Shown: in pieces, positions 42,090-50,632 of the stretch
Position numbering within the stretch: the first letter of the stretch is position 1
Layout of the letters: the number at the start of each line of letters is the position of its first letter
NCBI RefSeq assembly: GCF_020966755.1
Contig: NZ_JAJKFT010000002.1
Span: 248,001-312,000 of the forward strand
Direction: 5' to 3'
Source: Blastopirellula sediminis
GTDB taxonomy: Bacteria; Planctomycetota; Planctomycetia; Pirellulales; Pirellulaceae
Length of the DNA: 64,000 bases
Translations under genes and position numbers: made by a program
Notes under the pieces: model-generated
Databases searched by the model: none
What the model was told of the DNA's origin: nothing
Seen by the model: the letters and a program-made list of their open reading frames with translations, nothing else

Positions 42090-43238
42090 ATGCGGAATTC
42101 TTTTTCAAATCGTCCTCCACGCAGCATCGTCGAGTCGTGTCAGGCGCCAACCCAAGCTGAAATGTATCGTGCCGCTAGAGCTTATCGCGACGCCGGACTA
42201 TCGTTCATTCCGATCTCCAGGGATAGGAAGAAACAGCCGGCGTTCGATAAGTTGCCAAAGGTCTGGTCCGATAGCCGTAACAAGTATTCTCGATCCTGGG
42301 CAGAGTTCAAAGGCCGCCAGCCAACCCTTCAGGCGATACGTGACTGGTTTCGATCCGATTCGCCGCACGACGCTGAATGTGGTCTGGCCATCGTTGGCGG
42401 TCGCGTGAGCGGAAACCTGGAGATTCTCGACTTGGATACTTTCGACCTTGTAGATCCGTTTAAGCGGCTCATTGAGAAAAAGTGCCCGGGATTATTGGAG
42501 AGACTGATCGGGGTCAAAACGCCTCGACCGGGGCTTCATCTCTACTACCGCTGCGAAACGATCGGAGGTAGCCAGAAGCTCGCTCGCATTCCGGCTTCGG
42601 ACGAGGCTTCCGTTTGGAAGACGATAATTGAGACAAAAGGGGAAGGAGGTTACTGCCTGGCGCCTCCCTCTCCAAAGGACTGTCATCCGACGCAAACGCA
42701 CTACTGTTTTGAAACCGACATGGATTTCACCAAGATTCCTACGATATCTCTCGCGGAACGCCAATTGCTGCTGGATGTGGCCCGCTCGTTCGACAAATAC
42801 GAGCCTCCAAGAGCAGGACCAGTGAATCGACTTTTAGGGACCAAAGCCGATGTATTCCATTCCGATCGACCTGGAGACGACTTTAATTCGCGCGGAGACT
42901 GGCGAACCATATTGCAACAGCATGGTTGGCGCTTCGCTGGTTCCGGGAATGCGGACGCGGAGCATTGGACCCGACCGGGAAAGTCCAATGGATGCAGTGC
43001 AACCACCAACTATGAAAAGTCTGGTGTTCTCTATGTCTTTTCGCAAAATGCACATCCGTTCGAAGCGGACAAGGGGTACAGCAAGTTTCATGCTTATGCG
43101 CTGCTAGAGCACGGCGGTGATTTCACTGCTGCGGCACGTGATCTCGCCCGACAAGGGTATGGAAAGCGACCCACGGTCTTGCGAATACCACGCCGATCGA
43201 CACCAGCGCCTTCGCGCTTACGGAGAAGATTTCGTTAG
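42090..43238 (+). CDS. Bifunctional DNA primase-polymerase (Prim-Pol), probably C-truncated
   Basis: A 382-residue protein with a Prim-Pol (AEP-type) domain at ~25-230. The start has AARAYRDAGLSFIPISRDRK; the acidic metal-binding signature is ILDLDTFDLVDPF; the conserved His is in RPGLHLYYRC; and ETKGEGGYCLAPPS is the family's basic/GG segment. Residues ~255-360 (RGDWRTILQQHGWRFAGSG, and HWTRPGKSNGCSATTNYEKS) match the DUF-type region that follows Prim-Pol in planctomycete integrative elements. The final ~20 residues (RRSTPAPSRLRRRF) look out of frame, so the gene probably lost its helicase part by frameshift or deletion near 43190. It is part of the element's replication module with the adjacent integrase. 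Confidence 0.85.
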   Translation: MRNSFSNRPPRSIVESCQAPTQAEMYRAARAYRDAGLSFIPISRDRKKQPAFDKLPKVWSDSRNKYSRSWAEFKGRQPTLQAIRDWFRSDSPHDAECGLAIVGGRVSGNLEILDLDTFDLVDPFKRLIEKKCPGLLERLIGVKTPRPGLHLYYRCETIGGSQKLARIPASDEASVWKTIIETKGEGGYCLAPPSPKDCHPTQTHYCFETDMDFTKIPTISLAERQLLLDVARSFDKYEPPRAGPVNRLLGTKADVFHSDRPGDDFNSRGDWRTILQQHGWRFAGSGNADAEHWTRPGKSNGCSATTNYEKSGVLYVFSQNAHPFEADKGYSKFHAYALLEHGGDFTAAARDLARQGYGKRPTVLRIPRRSTPAPSRLRRRFR

Positions 43239-43607
43239 CCAGATCGATTCGAAAATGGCCCCAAAAGTGATGCAGGACGAAAGTGTTCGACCGCTGGAAC
43301 AAGTGTCCCGCATCCTCTTTTGGTCGATCGTCTATTGTCATTCTCGTCGTCGTTTTTGCCTTGGCTCCGGTCTGATAAAACAGCCGCCCATTCGAGCATT
43401 TACGCAACCAATGAACATGAATCTCGTGGTAATACCTTGCGCCAGACGTTTTCGGCATAAAGTCAGCGGCCGTTTCCTGAAAGCAATTGGACGGACCTTC
43501 CAAAGCCGCGTTTAATTCACCAGCGATTCATTTCCCAGCCCGTGCTGGCTGTCAGGCGAGGCTCGCGCAGAACGCCTACTCGCCGACGCTTTTTTAGGAG
43601 AATGTGG
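43239..43607. other. Intergenic stretch before the integrase
   Basis: No credible gene. It ends with a hairpin GGCGAG (43555-43560) / CTCGCC (43579-43584) followed by GACGC and a run of six T, a possible terminator just before the integrase ribosome-binding site AGGAG at 43597-43600. A shadow frame at 43117-43515 has no protein-like features. Confidence 0.4.
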
Positions 43608-44771
43608 ATGCCGAGAGCGAAGAAGCTTCCGAATGGATTATGGAAGCGTGGCGACGTTTATTACGCCCGCTTTTCTTCTAACGGCCGGCCGATTAGAAAG
43701 CGGCTATCGAGCGACTACCGAGCCGCCTGCGAGTTGCTCAACGAATTGAAAGCCAGAGCGGACCGAGCCGATTTTGGGATCTTGGATAACGATTATTCGT
43801 GGGCCGATCTAAAGACCGAATTCCTGCGTTGGGCGAAACAGCAGACGAGAATCGCCGGCGAATATGAATCGACGCTAAAGAAGTTTGAGGAATACCTGAA
43901 ACCGCAATCGATTCGTCATATTTCTCAGAATTACGTGATGGGATTTCGGCAATGGAGGCTCGGCCAAAAGGTGACGCCGCGGACCGTAAATAAGCAGGTG
44001 CTGGTTCTAAACGGGATGCTCAACAAGGCGGTCGAGTGGGGCTACATCGCGTCTAATCCTATTCGCGGTCTAAAGCCGCTTCGCCACGACCGGAAGAAGA
44101 AGGAACGGCGTTCGCTGACTGCGGACGAGGTGGCAACGATCCTACAAGAGAGCCCAGGTTTTCTGCGGCCGGTTTGGCTGACATTCATGACGACAGGACT
44201 GCGGCTGAAGGAGTTGGTAGAGTTGCGATTTAGGGACGTAGACCTCGAGCGTCGCGTCGCGATTGTTCGGCCAGAAATTTCCAAGAACCATCAACAGCGG
44301 GAGGTGCCGCTCTGCGACGAAGCCGTCGCGATTATCCGCGATCTGGCCGCCAAAGCGTTGCAGCGTCGACCAGTCGAGGGAATCACGCCCGACGTGACCG
44401 CCAAACAGACGGCGAACTTCTCCCAAGACCATGTTTTCGTAAGCGGGGCGAATACGCCGTTGCGAAACAACCTGCTGCGGCACTTCTACGCGATTTGCAA
44501 AAAGGCTGGCATTAGAGATGCGAAACGAGGAGGGGCGGTTGATATTCACGCTCTACGAGTTTCCTTCACCACGCTGGCGATTGAAAATGGCGCCGATCCC
44601 AAATCGGTTCAAGAGATCATCGGGCATAGCTCACTTCACTTAACGATGAACGTCTACACCAGAGCGAGAAGCCAGGCGAAGCGCGACGTGGTAAACGCTC
44701 TTCCATTTGCCAAAGCGACGGCGCCCCGAGACATCATTTCGATCGAGGAAGCGAGGGAAGGAACGGCGTAA
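43608..44771 (+). CDS. Tyrosine site-specific integrase
   Basis: A 387-residue phage/ICE-type tyrosine recombinase. The ATG at 43608 is preferred to the one at 43602 because AGGAG is 7 nt away instead of 1. N-terminal arm-binding part at residues ~1-60 (KLPNGLWKRGDVYYARFSSN), SAM-like core-binding domain ~65-150, catalytic domain from ~165. Catalytic residues: Arg in TTGLRLKELVELRF, His and Arg in DIHALRVSFTTLA, His in EIIGHSSLHLTM, and the nucleophile Tyr in NVYTRAR. It ends 86 nt before a tRNA-Arg half site, the normal place for an integrase beside its attachment site. It looks intact. Confidence 0.93.
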   Translation: MPRAKKLPNGLWKRGDVYYARFSSNGRPIRKRLSSDYRAACELLNELKARADRADFGILDNDYSWADLKTEFLRWAKQQTRIAGEYESTLKKFEEYLKPQSIRHISQNYVMGFRQWRLGQKVTPRTVNKQVLVLNGMLNKAVEWGYIASNPIRGLKPLRHDRKKKERRSLTADEVATILQESPGFLRPVWLTFMTTGLRLKELVELRFRDVDLERRVAIVRPEISKNHQQREVPLCDEAVAIIRDLAAKALQRRPVEGITPDVTAKQTANFSQDHVFVSGANTPLRNNLLRHFYAICKKAGIRDAKRGGAVDIHALRVSFTTLAIENGADPKSVQEIIGHSSLHLTMNVYTRARSQAKRDVVNALPFAKATAPRDIISIEEAREGTA

Positions 44772-44902
44772 CAGTGCAGTTTGCGCACACGATAAGCACA
44801 AACTCCTCGCTTCCGTCGCAACCCATTCGAGAATAACAGCTTAAAAACACGACTGAAGGTCTACGAAACCGAAGGTCGCAGGTTCGAATCCTGCCATCCG
44901 CA
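44671..44902 (+). repeat. Direct repeat A: integrase 3' end plus tRNA-Arg half
   Basis: A 232-bp segment covering the last 33 integrase codons, the following spacer and the tRNA 3' half. A diverged copy in the same orientation lies at 58203-58420. In the spacer, blocks such as TAACAGTGCAGTTTGCGCAC are identical in both. Confidence 0.85.
44858..44902 (+). other. Attachment-site half: 3' part of tRNA-Arg(ACG)
   Basis: These 45 nt read as the 3' half of a tRNA: anticodon stem-loop GGT-CTACGAA-ACC (anticodon ACG), variable loop, T-arm GCAGGTTCGAATCCTGC, and the 3' acceptor strand CATCCGC with discriminator A. No CCA is encoded and the 5' half (expected to begin GCGGATG) is absent, so it is not a working tRNA. 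Integrases often use a tRNA anticodon-to-3' segment as attB, leaving exactly this half at one end of the element. A terminator hairpin follows at 44909-44934. Confidence 0.8.
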
Positions 44903-44908
44903 CTTTTT

Positions 44909-44934
44909 AAAAGCCTTGCGTTGCGAGGCTTTTT
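44909..44934 (+). terminator. Intrinsic terminator after the tRNA-Arg half
   Basis: AAAAGCC...GGCTTTTT: a GC stem (AAAAGCCT/AGGCTTTT) around GCGTTGC-rich loop bases, followed by a T-run. This was probably the native terminator of the tRNA-Arg gene. Confidence 0.75.
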
Positions 44935-45062
44935 CCATTTCTTGGCGCTGCTGCCTGAAGAAACGTGGGGGTTCTGTTCCCATGTTTTACGCGAAGCGGC
45001 GGAAGTCGAGCCAGAATTGCCACGCAGTCAATTTCCCAGCCAGGCTGTTGCGACGGGATCGC

Positions 45063-45902
45063 CTAGCGCGGCGTCGGGGACTGCGTTGTTGGCTGGATCA
45101 TATATTCCAGAACCGCCGTTGCGTCTTCGTAAGTCGTGCTGTGTCCCCCTTCGTCGCGATCGATATGCAGGACTGGGCGCTGCTGGTCGTGCAGGAGACG
45201 GGCGAGTCGTCGCACGCTATCGGGCGGGACGGCTTGATCTTGTCCGCCGGTGGTCAAACCGATCGGCATGGTAAGGCGCTCTGGCCAAAGCTCGGCGCTG
45301 CGACGTTTGTACTCGTCGGGCTTCTCCTGCTTCGACCCACCGAACGATACGGAGATCGCATCCTGGAAATTGGCGAACTCGACGTGATTGGCCGTTCCGT
45401 TCATCGCTACGACGCCGTCGATGAGCTCGGGATGCAATACCGCGAAGGTGAGCGCCGAGGAGCCGCCCATGGACGCTCCGCAAAGATAGACGTGCCGAAT
45501 GGAATGTCGCCCCTTGAGGATCGCGATCAGTTGAACAAGATCGGCCTCGGCGGTTGGCCCCATCCAAGAGGTCGTGGCGCGATAGTCAGGGCAAACCAGA
45601 ATCATCTGATGACGCCCCGCCGTATCGCGAACCGCTCGGGTTTCGGCTCGCTGGTGCGTCGCGAACTGCCAACGATCGCTCCCATGTCCATGCAGGGCGA
45701 TCAGCAAGTCGTACGAAGGGCGATCTTTTGCCGATGGCGGAATCACGACGTACTTTTGCACCGTTTGATCGACGTCGGCGATAAACTCCTGGTCAATCGG
45801 TTCCGGGACCGGTTCTGCGCCGGTTGCCGGGGCGGCGAACAGGAAGAACACGCCAAGGACGATCGCTGCGTAGTTGCCGGATCGAAAGTAGGCTTTCGTC
45901 AT
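45063..45902 (-). CDS. Secreted alpha/beta-hydrolase (esterase)
   Basis: A 279-residue exported hydrolase; the ATG at 45902 (AGGAA upstream) begins the signal peptide SGNYAAIVLGVFFLFAAPAT, likely cleaved after ATGA. The alpha/beta-hydrolase elements are LLIALHGHGSDRW (oxyanion region), the nucleophile elbow CGASMGGSSALTF (Ser), the acid in TTGGQDQAVPP, and the base in DEGGHSTTYED (His). It resembles the dienelactone-hydrolase/acetylxylan-esterase type of secreted planctomycete esterase. It is the last gene of the catabolic operon, 26 nt after the lactonase. Its likely job is to remove acyl groups from a carbohydrate before uptake; substrate unknown. Confidence 0.85.
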   Translation of the reverse strand: MTKAYFRSGNYAAIVLGVFFLFAAPATGAEPVPEPIDQEFIADVDQTVQKYVVIPPSAKDRPSYDLLIALHGHGSDRWQFATHQRAETRAVRDTAGRHQMILVCPDYRATTSWMGPTAEADLVQLIAILKGRHSIRHVYLCGASMGGSSALTFAVLHPELIDGVVAMNGTANHVEFANFQDAISVSFGGSKQEKPDEYKRRSAELWPERLTMPIGLTTGGQDQAVPPDSVRRLARLLHDQQRPVLHIDRDEGGHSTTYEDATAVLEYMIQPTTQSPTPR

Positions 45903-45928
45903 CGTATTCCTGGAGTCGATTTCTCGGC

Positions 45929-46954
45929 CTACCAACCGGCGCCGCGGGTTTTGGTTTTCACGCGGCCAAGGTACATGTCGGCGTTGATGTAGAGCGAAGT
46001 TCCGTCGTCTCCCCAGGCGCAGTTGCCGGTCGCTTCGCCGGTGGCGATCGTGCCGAGATGCGTTCCATCGGGGGCGAAGATAAAGACGCCGCCAGGCGCC
46101 GTCGCGAAGACGTTTCCTTGGGCGTCGACTTTCAGGCCGTCGGGAAGTCCTTTTTCGGTCGCAACCCATTGGGTGGCGTCGAAGAAGACCTTGCCTTCGC
46201 TAAGCGTCCCATCCGGCTTGACGTCATAGACCATCCAGAGGGCCGCTTTGGGATCGGACTGGGCGACGTACAGCTTTGTTTCATCGGGGCTAAAGGCGAG
46301 CCCATTGGGGAAGGTCAGCTTGTCGTTGAGGAGGGTTAGTTCTCCCTGGGGCGTCAGGCGGAAGATACCGGAGTAAGGAAGCTCGCGGGCCGGGTCTTTC
46401 TCGGCCAGCTTCAGGCCATACGGCGGGTCGGTGAAATAGAGATCGCCGTTCGATTTGAAGGCGCCGTCATTGGGGCTGTTGAGACGTTTTCCCTGGTAGG
46501 AGTCACTGAGGACCGTTTGCATCGACTTGGGATTGGTTCCCTCTAAGCGGGCGATCTGCCGGTCACCATGTTGGCAGAGAACCAGGTTTCCTTTCGCGTC
46601 GAGCAACAAGCCGTTGCTCCCTGGCTCCGTTCCGCGGCGAACGGCGCCGCTTTGCCCAGCCGGCTTCATGAAGAGCGAAAGGCCATCCTTTTCCGACCAT
46701 CGCATGATCGAGTCGTTGGGAATGTCGGAGAAGAGCAGACATTCTTCCTTCGGAACCCACACCGGTCCTTCGCTCCATTCAAAGCCGCTCGCCAGCTTCT
46801 CGAGCTGGGCGTCCGGAGGAAGGATTGCGTCGAGCCGCGGATCGAGACGAATGATCTTGCCGAACGTCGGGTAAACTTTGGGCGACTCGGCCAGGGAGGC
46901 GCCGAAGATCGACAAAAGCAGAATCGAGCAGGAAGCGAAATGGCGAAGTTTCAT
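45929..46954 (-). CDS. SMP-30/gluconolactonase-family protein
   Basis: A 341-residue six-bladed beta-propeller lactonase with a signal peptide (FASCSILLLSIFGASLAES). Family marks are SGFEWSEGPVWVPKE (first Glu metal ligand), LNSPNDGAFKSNGDLYFTDP (Asn ligand), the segment LTFPNGLAFSPDETKLYVAQ (second Asn) and GLPDGLKVDAQGNVFAT (Asp ligand). All metal-binding positions appear conserved, so it should hydrolyse a sugar lactone in the periplasm. It lies 15 nt after the MFS gene. With the transporter and enolase-superfamily dehydratase it suggests an aldonate/lactone pathway. Confidence 0.9.
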   Translation of the reverse strand: MKLRHFASCSILLLSIFGASLAESPKVYPTFGKIIRLDPRLDAILPPDAQLEKLASGFEWSEGPVWVPKEECLLFSDIPNDSIMRWSEKDGLSLFMKPAGQSGAVRRGTEPGSNGLLLDAKGNLVLCQHGDRQIARLEGTNPKSMQTVLSDSYQGKRLNSPNDGAFKSNGDLYFTDPPYGLKLAEKDPARELPYSGIFRLTPQGELTLLNDKLTFPNGLAFSPDETKLYVAQSDPKAALWMVYDVKPDGTLSEGKVFFDATQWVATEKGLPDGLKVDAQGNVFATAPGGVFIFAPDGTHLGTIATGEATGNCAWGDDGTSLYINADMYLGRVKTKTRGAGW

Positions 46955-46969
46955 CAGATTCTCGGCAGC

Positions 46970-48430
46970 TTAGTCGGTGAGAGGAGTCGTTGGCGCGTCG
47001 TCAGCTGGATGTTCGACAGTAACGAACATCCAGCAAACGGCCGCTATCAGAAAAACGAAGATATTGATCAAAAACAAGTGGTCGTAGCCTTCCAGGATCG
47101 CCCCTTGTCGCTGTGCCGGAGACAAGAGCTCGACGGAGGTATTCACGGCTGCGGCGCTCGCCGCAAGCGAGTTCTGAATGAGGGTCCCGGTCAGCCAGCC
47201 GGCGAAGGCGGCGCCAAACGTGCCGACCATGTTCATGGTGGCCGCAGCGACTCCCGCGTTTTTCCGACCGATATCCTGGCAACTGGCCCACGCCGAGCCG
47301 ACGGTTAGATCGATACAGAAGGCCGAGAGCGCTACCAGCAAGCAGAAGAGATGAATGCTGAAGCTCCAATAGGCGCCAACCCAGAACAAACTGCAGAGCA
47401 GCATCGCGACGACCCCCAGGCGCTGTCGCGCTTCGGCCCGCGTCGCGGTCCGTCTGGCGAAGCGGGAGACGAGAAATCCGCCCGAGAAGCAACCGACTGC
47501 GCCCAGCCATAGGGGAGCGCCGCAGTAGATGGCCCCGAGCAAATCTCCTTTTTCCACCTGAAAACGTTCCAGCAGATAGGCGGGCAGGTAGGTGATGTTA
47601 AAGATCCAGACGAAGGTGACCAGCGCGTACATCAGGCTTAGCGCATGCAAGCTGCGATTAGTCAGCAGCAGCGACCAGACGATCTTATGCGACTGGGGCG
47701 TCTCTTCTTTACCTTCCTGAATTAGCGCGAGTTCCCCTTCGCTGACCTGGGAATGTTCGGCCGGCGAATTGCGAAACCAGAGAGCGAAGCCGACGCACCA
47801 GGCGAACCCAAGCGCGCCGAACAGAAAGAACGCGCCGCGCCATTGGAGAAGCGGCGTCGGGAACAAGGCGTTTCCGACCAGAACCGCCCAGATCAACGGC
47901 GTTACGCCTCCCATCAACCGCCCGGTCATCCAGACGGCGCCTTGGGCAAACTCCCATTCGCGTTTTGGAAACCAGTCGTGGATGGCGCGCGTGATGTTCG
48001 GGTAAGCGCCTGCTTCGCCTGCTCCGAACAAGAAGCGGAGGACAATCAGCGTTCCGAGTCCGCCGAAACTGATCGCGCCCCACTGGAGTCCGATCGTGCC
48101 GGTGAGAATCGTACACGCCGACCACCAGATTACGATCCGAATCAAGAGGAGTCGCGGCCCTAACCGATCGCCGGCCCAACCGGACGGGATCTCGAACAGC
48201 GCATACGCCAGCGCGAATGCGGTAAACGCCCACTTCATCTGGGCGACGTCCGAAAGCCCGATTGCTTGGGCGATCTCCGGCGCGGCGGCGCCGAAACAGA
48301 CCCGATCAAGGTAGGTAACCATCGAGAGCACGCACAACAGCAGCAGGATCCAGTTCCGAATCCTCGTCACATGCCCATTTTTCTGATTGTCCTGGCGGAC
48401 TTCAGTGCGATTCGCAGACGCGGTGAGCAT
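46970..48430 (-). CDS. MFS transporter, anion:cation symporter type
   Basis: A 486-residue permease with about 12 transmembrane helices. The N-terminal helix and signature are WILLLLCVLSMVTYLDRVCF and ALAYALFEIPSGWAGDRLGP, typical of the ACS (hexuronate/galactonate, ExuT-like) family. The D-R pair and a cytoplasmic loop around AEHSQVSEGELALIQEGKEE are as usual in this family. The start at 48430 has GAGGA upstream and overlaps the enolase-superfamily stop by 29 nt. I infer import of an aldonate or uronate. Substrate not determinable from sequence. Confidence 0.9.
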   Translation of the reverse strand: MLTASANRTEVRQDNQKNGHVTRIRNWILLLLCVLSMVTYLDRVCFGAAAPEIAQAIGLSDVAQMKWAFTAFALAYALFEIPSGWAGDRLGPRLLLIRIVIWWSACTILTGTIGLQWGAISFGGLGTLIVLRFLFGAGEAGAYPNITRAIHDWFPKREWEFAQGAVWMTGRLMGGVTPLIWAVLVGNALFPTPLLQWRGAFFLFGALGFAWCVGFALWFRNSPAEHSQVSEGELALIQEGKEETPQSHKIVWSLLLTNRSLHALSLMYALVTFVWIFNITYLPAYLLERFQVEKGDLLGAIYCGAPLWLGAVGCFSGGFLVSRFARRTATRAEARQRLGVVAMLLCSLFWVGAYWSFSIHLFCLLVALSAFCIDLTVGSAWASCQDIGRKNAGVAAATMNMVGTFGAAFAGWLTGTLIQNSLAASAAAVNTSVELLSPAQRQGAILEGYDHLFLINIFVFLIAAVCWMFVTVEHPADDAPTTPLTD

Positions 48431-49523
48431 TGACGAAATCCTCGTTCAGCGTGATTCCCAGTCCTGGCCCATCCGGCGGACTGATCCAACCGTCAATTGC
48501 CTGAATCTTCTCATGCGTCAGTTCGTGTCGCAGCGGAGAATCCTCGACGCAGTCTTCAAATAAGAATGCGTCGCGACAGGTCGTCAACCAATGCAAGCTG
48601 GCCGCGGCGGTGACCGGGCTGGTGTAGCAGTGATTGCAAAGTCGGGCGCCGATTTCTTCCACACGTTGGCGAATGTAGGCCGATTCGGTGAAACCGTTGC
48701 GCGACAAGTCGACCTGGTAGACGTCCAGGCAGCGGCCATCGATCAAGGGGCGAAACGCTTGGCGTCCGCACTCTTCTTCGCCGCCGGCAATCGGGACCGG
48801 CGAGCGATCGCGGAGCCAGCGATACCCTTCGTAGTCGTCGGGATGGAGCGGCTCTTCGAGCCAGCCGATCTTGAAGTCTTGAAATGCATGAGCTCGCTGC
48901 AACGCGGTCCGGGCGTCCCAGACGCAACCGGCGTCAATCAGCAACGTCCCGTCGGAGCCGAGTCCTTCGCGAGCGCCGCGCACCAGATCGACGTCAACCG
49001 CTTCCGATTGTCCCATCGGTTCCCAGCCGAACTTGACGGCGCGATAGCCTGCTTCCCGCCAACGGCGTCCGATCGCGGCGGTGGCGTTGCCGTCTTTGCC
49101 GAACAAGATCGAAGCGTAGGCTTGGATCCGATCGTGCTGTTTGCCACCGAGCAAACGATGAATCGGCTGGCCGAAGCACTTCCCCTTCAGGTCCCACAGC
49201 GCCATGTCGATCGCCGCCATGGCGGTGATCGTGACGCTACGTCGGCCGCAATACATCGTGCGGCGATACATCTTTTGCCACAAGCGTTCGGTTTCCAGCG
49301 GGTTCTCGCCGACCAGCAGGTCGCGGAGACCGGTCGCAATGTTGTGGCTGAAGGGGGCGTCGATGACCGCTTTCACCATTTCGGGCGACGAGTCGGCTTC
49401 GCCGATCCCTTCCAAACCGTTATCGGTACGAACTCGAATCAGCACCGAGTCCTGGCTGCTCGCCGTTTTCGCCTCGATTTGAGGGATTCGCAATATCTGA
49501 CAAATGATCTGAGTGATTTTCAC
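48402..49523 (-). CDS. Mandelate racemase/enolase-superfamily protein (sugar-acid dehydratase)
   Basis: A 373-residue enolase-superfamily enzyme started at the GTG at 49523 (VKITQIICQILRIPQ); no ATG fits the normal N-terminus. The capping domain spans ~1-125. The barrel carries AVKFGWEPMG (Lys general base), LLIDAGCVW (Asp metal ligand), IGWLEEPLHPDD (Glu metal ligand), PIAGGEEECGR (Glu metal ligand), and LCNHCYTSPV (His region). The C-terminus is FEDCVEDSPLRHELT. This fits acid-sugar dehydratases that form 2-keto-3-deoxy acids. Together with the MFS permease and lactonase it points to sugar-acid breakdown. Confidence 0.88.
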   Translation of the reverse strand: MKITQIICQILRIPQIEAKTASSQDSVLIRVRTDNGLEGIGEADSSPEMVKAVIDAPFSHNIATGLRDLLVGENPLETERLWQKMYRRTMYCGRRSVTITAMAAIDMALWDLKGKCFGQPIHRLLGGKQHDRIQAYASILFGKDGNATAAIGRRWREAGYRAVKFGWEPMGQSEAVDVDLVRGAREGLGSDGTLLIDAGCVWDARTALQRAHAFQDFKIGWLEEPLHPDDYEGYRWLRDRSPVPIAGGEEECGRQAFRPLIDGRCLDVYQVDLSRNGFTESAYIRQRVEEIGARLCNHCYTSPVTAAASLHWLTTCRDAFLFEDCVEDSPLRHELTHEKIQAIDGWISPPDGPGLGITLNEDFVNAHRVCESH

Positions 49524-49563
49524 AGGTGGGCTCAATGCGGAAGGGACTAAAAAACTGGGATGT

Positions 49564-50607
49564 TTACGGCGTAACGCGACCGACGACGACAATGTGTTGG
49601 CCGCGCGGAACTGGCGCCGCCCAGGCTTGCGCCAAGATGACGCCATCAACTTGGGCCCGTACTTCCCAAGCGGGCATGTCGATATGGTCGAAGTCGTGCA
49701 GCAAGCCGACGACATCGCCTTGCTTGACCGCGGCGCCGCAATCGATCAGCGGCTCGAAGTGCCCGTCAAACGGCGCCACGCAATAGCAGGCGCGATCGAC
49801 CGTTTCCAACTTTTGTTGCGTTCCGGCCTGATGGTGGCCGATTGGCTCGATCGTGCCGAGCAATTGTTCATGATGAATCGCCGCCGCCAACACGCCATGT
49901 CGGGCGTAGCGGACGCCTTCCAGGTTCACGGCTCGGCCCCAGCCAAGTTCGGTGCCGACCGTGATCTTGCCCAGCCGCTCCGCCTCGCTCGGCAGCAGCC
50001 CCGGGGTCGCGTTTTGGTAGACCATCAAACTGGGCGTGCCGAACCAGCGGGCGGTCTCCTCGATCGTCTTGGAGAGAACCGGGTCGTCGACAGGATGAAA
50101 ACTGGCGCACAAGGAGAAGCGGGCGACGTCGCCGCCGCTGTGCAAATCGATGACGACATGCACGCGCGGCCAAATGTATTGCCGGACAAACGCGGCGATG
50201 CGATGGGTGATTCCGGAAAGAGCCGGGGTCGTTCCGGCGCCGTCGACAAACGCCCGGTTCAGGTTAACGCCGTCGTCGAGCGAACTCTCCCGCGTTCCTG
50301 CGCGAAAAGCAGGGGGATTGAGAACTGGAATGAAGATGATCCGACCGACCACGTTCTCGATTTTGATCTCCTGCATCAGCTTCTTGAGTGCGACCGGTCC
50401 TTCGTATTCGTTGCCATGATTGGCCCCGAAGGCGACCAGTCCACGATCGGCGACCGCCTCTTGGCCGACCCAGACGGTAAGCGGCAGCAAATGGTCTCCC
50501 CAGATGCTGTCATGTTCCAGCGCGACCCAATAGTCGCGTCGTCCCGGAGAGTCGAGGTCGAGTTCGGCAGGGCGAACGATGCGACGTTGAACGTTCGTTT
50601 CAGACAT
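49564..50607 (-). CDS. Succinylglutamate desuccinylase/aspartoacylase-family deacylase
   Basis: A 347-residue zinc-dependent carboxypeptidase-fold deacylase (AstE/AspA, M14-like). The zinc site is VAFGANHGNEYEGPVA (His, Glu) and VVIDLHSGGDVARFS (third ligand). The substrate Arg region is in GVNLNRAFVDG. The C-terminal ~80 residues form a small barrel-like domain (FDGHFEPLIDCGAAVKQGDV) typical of this family. It lies 40 nt upstream of the enolase-superfamily start. In the catabolic context it may remove an acyl or amide group from the imported compound. Confidence 0.88.
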   Translation of the reverse strand: MSETNVQRRIVRPAELDLDSPGRRDYWVALEHDSIWGDHLLPLTVWVGQEAVADRGLVAFGANHGNEYEGPVALKKLMQEIKIENVVGRIIFIPVLNPPAFRAGTRESSLDDGVNLNRAFVDGAGTTPALSGITHRIAAFVRQYIWPRVHVVIDLHSGGDVARFSLCASFHPVDDPVLSKTIEETARWFGTPSLMVYQNATPGLLPSEAERLGKITVGTELGWGRAVNLEGVRYARHGVLAAAIHHEQLLGTIEPIGHHQAGTQQKLETVDRACYCVAPFDGHFEPLIDCGAAVKQGDVVGLLHDFDHIDMPAWEVRAQVDGVILAQAWAAPVPRGQHIVVVGRVTP

Positions 50608-50632
50608 AGCTGAGTGGTTTCTATATTCGAGA

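Noticed and set aside
43117-43515. Plus-strand ORF of 132 codons after the primase
   Set aside because: It overlaps the primase end out of frame and has no protein-like features (Cys/Arg-rich, no conserved motif).
44858-44902. A complete tRNA-Arg gene at 44.8 kb
   Set aside because: The D-arm and 5' acceptor strand are missing upstream; only the anticodon-to-3' half is present.
44916-45992. Plus-strand open frame of 358 codons
   Set aside because: It is antisense to the esterase gene, which has a signal peptide and a full catalytic triad.
48591-50613. Plus-strand open frames of 319 and 366 codons
   Set aside because: Both are antisense to the enolase-superfamily and deacylase genes, whose active-site motifs are complete.
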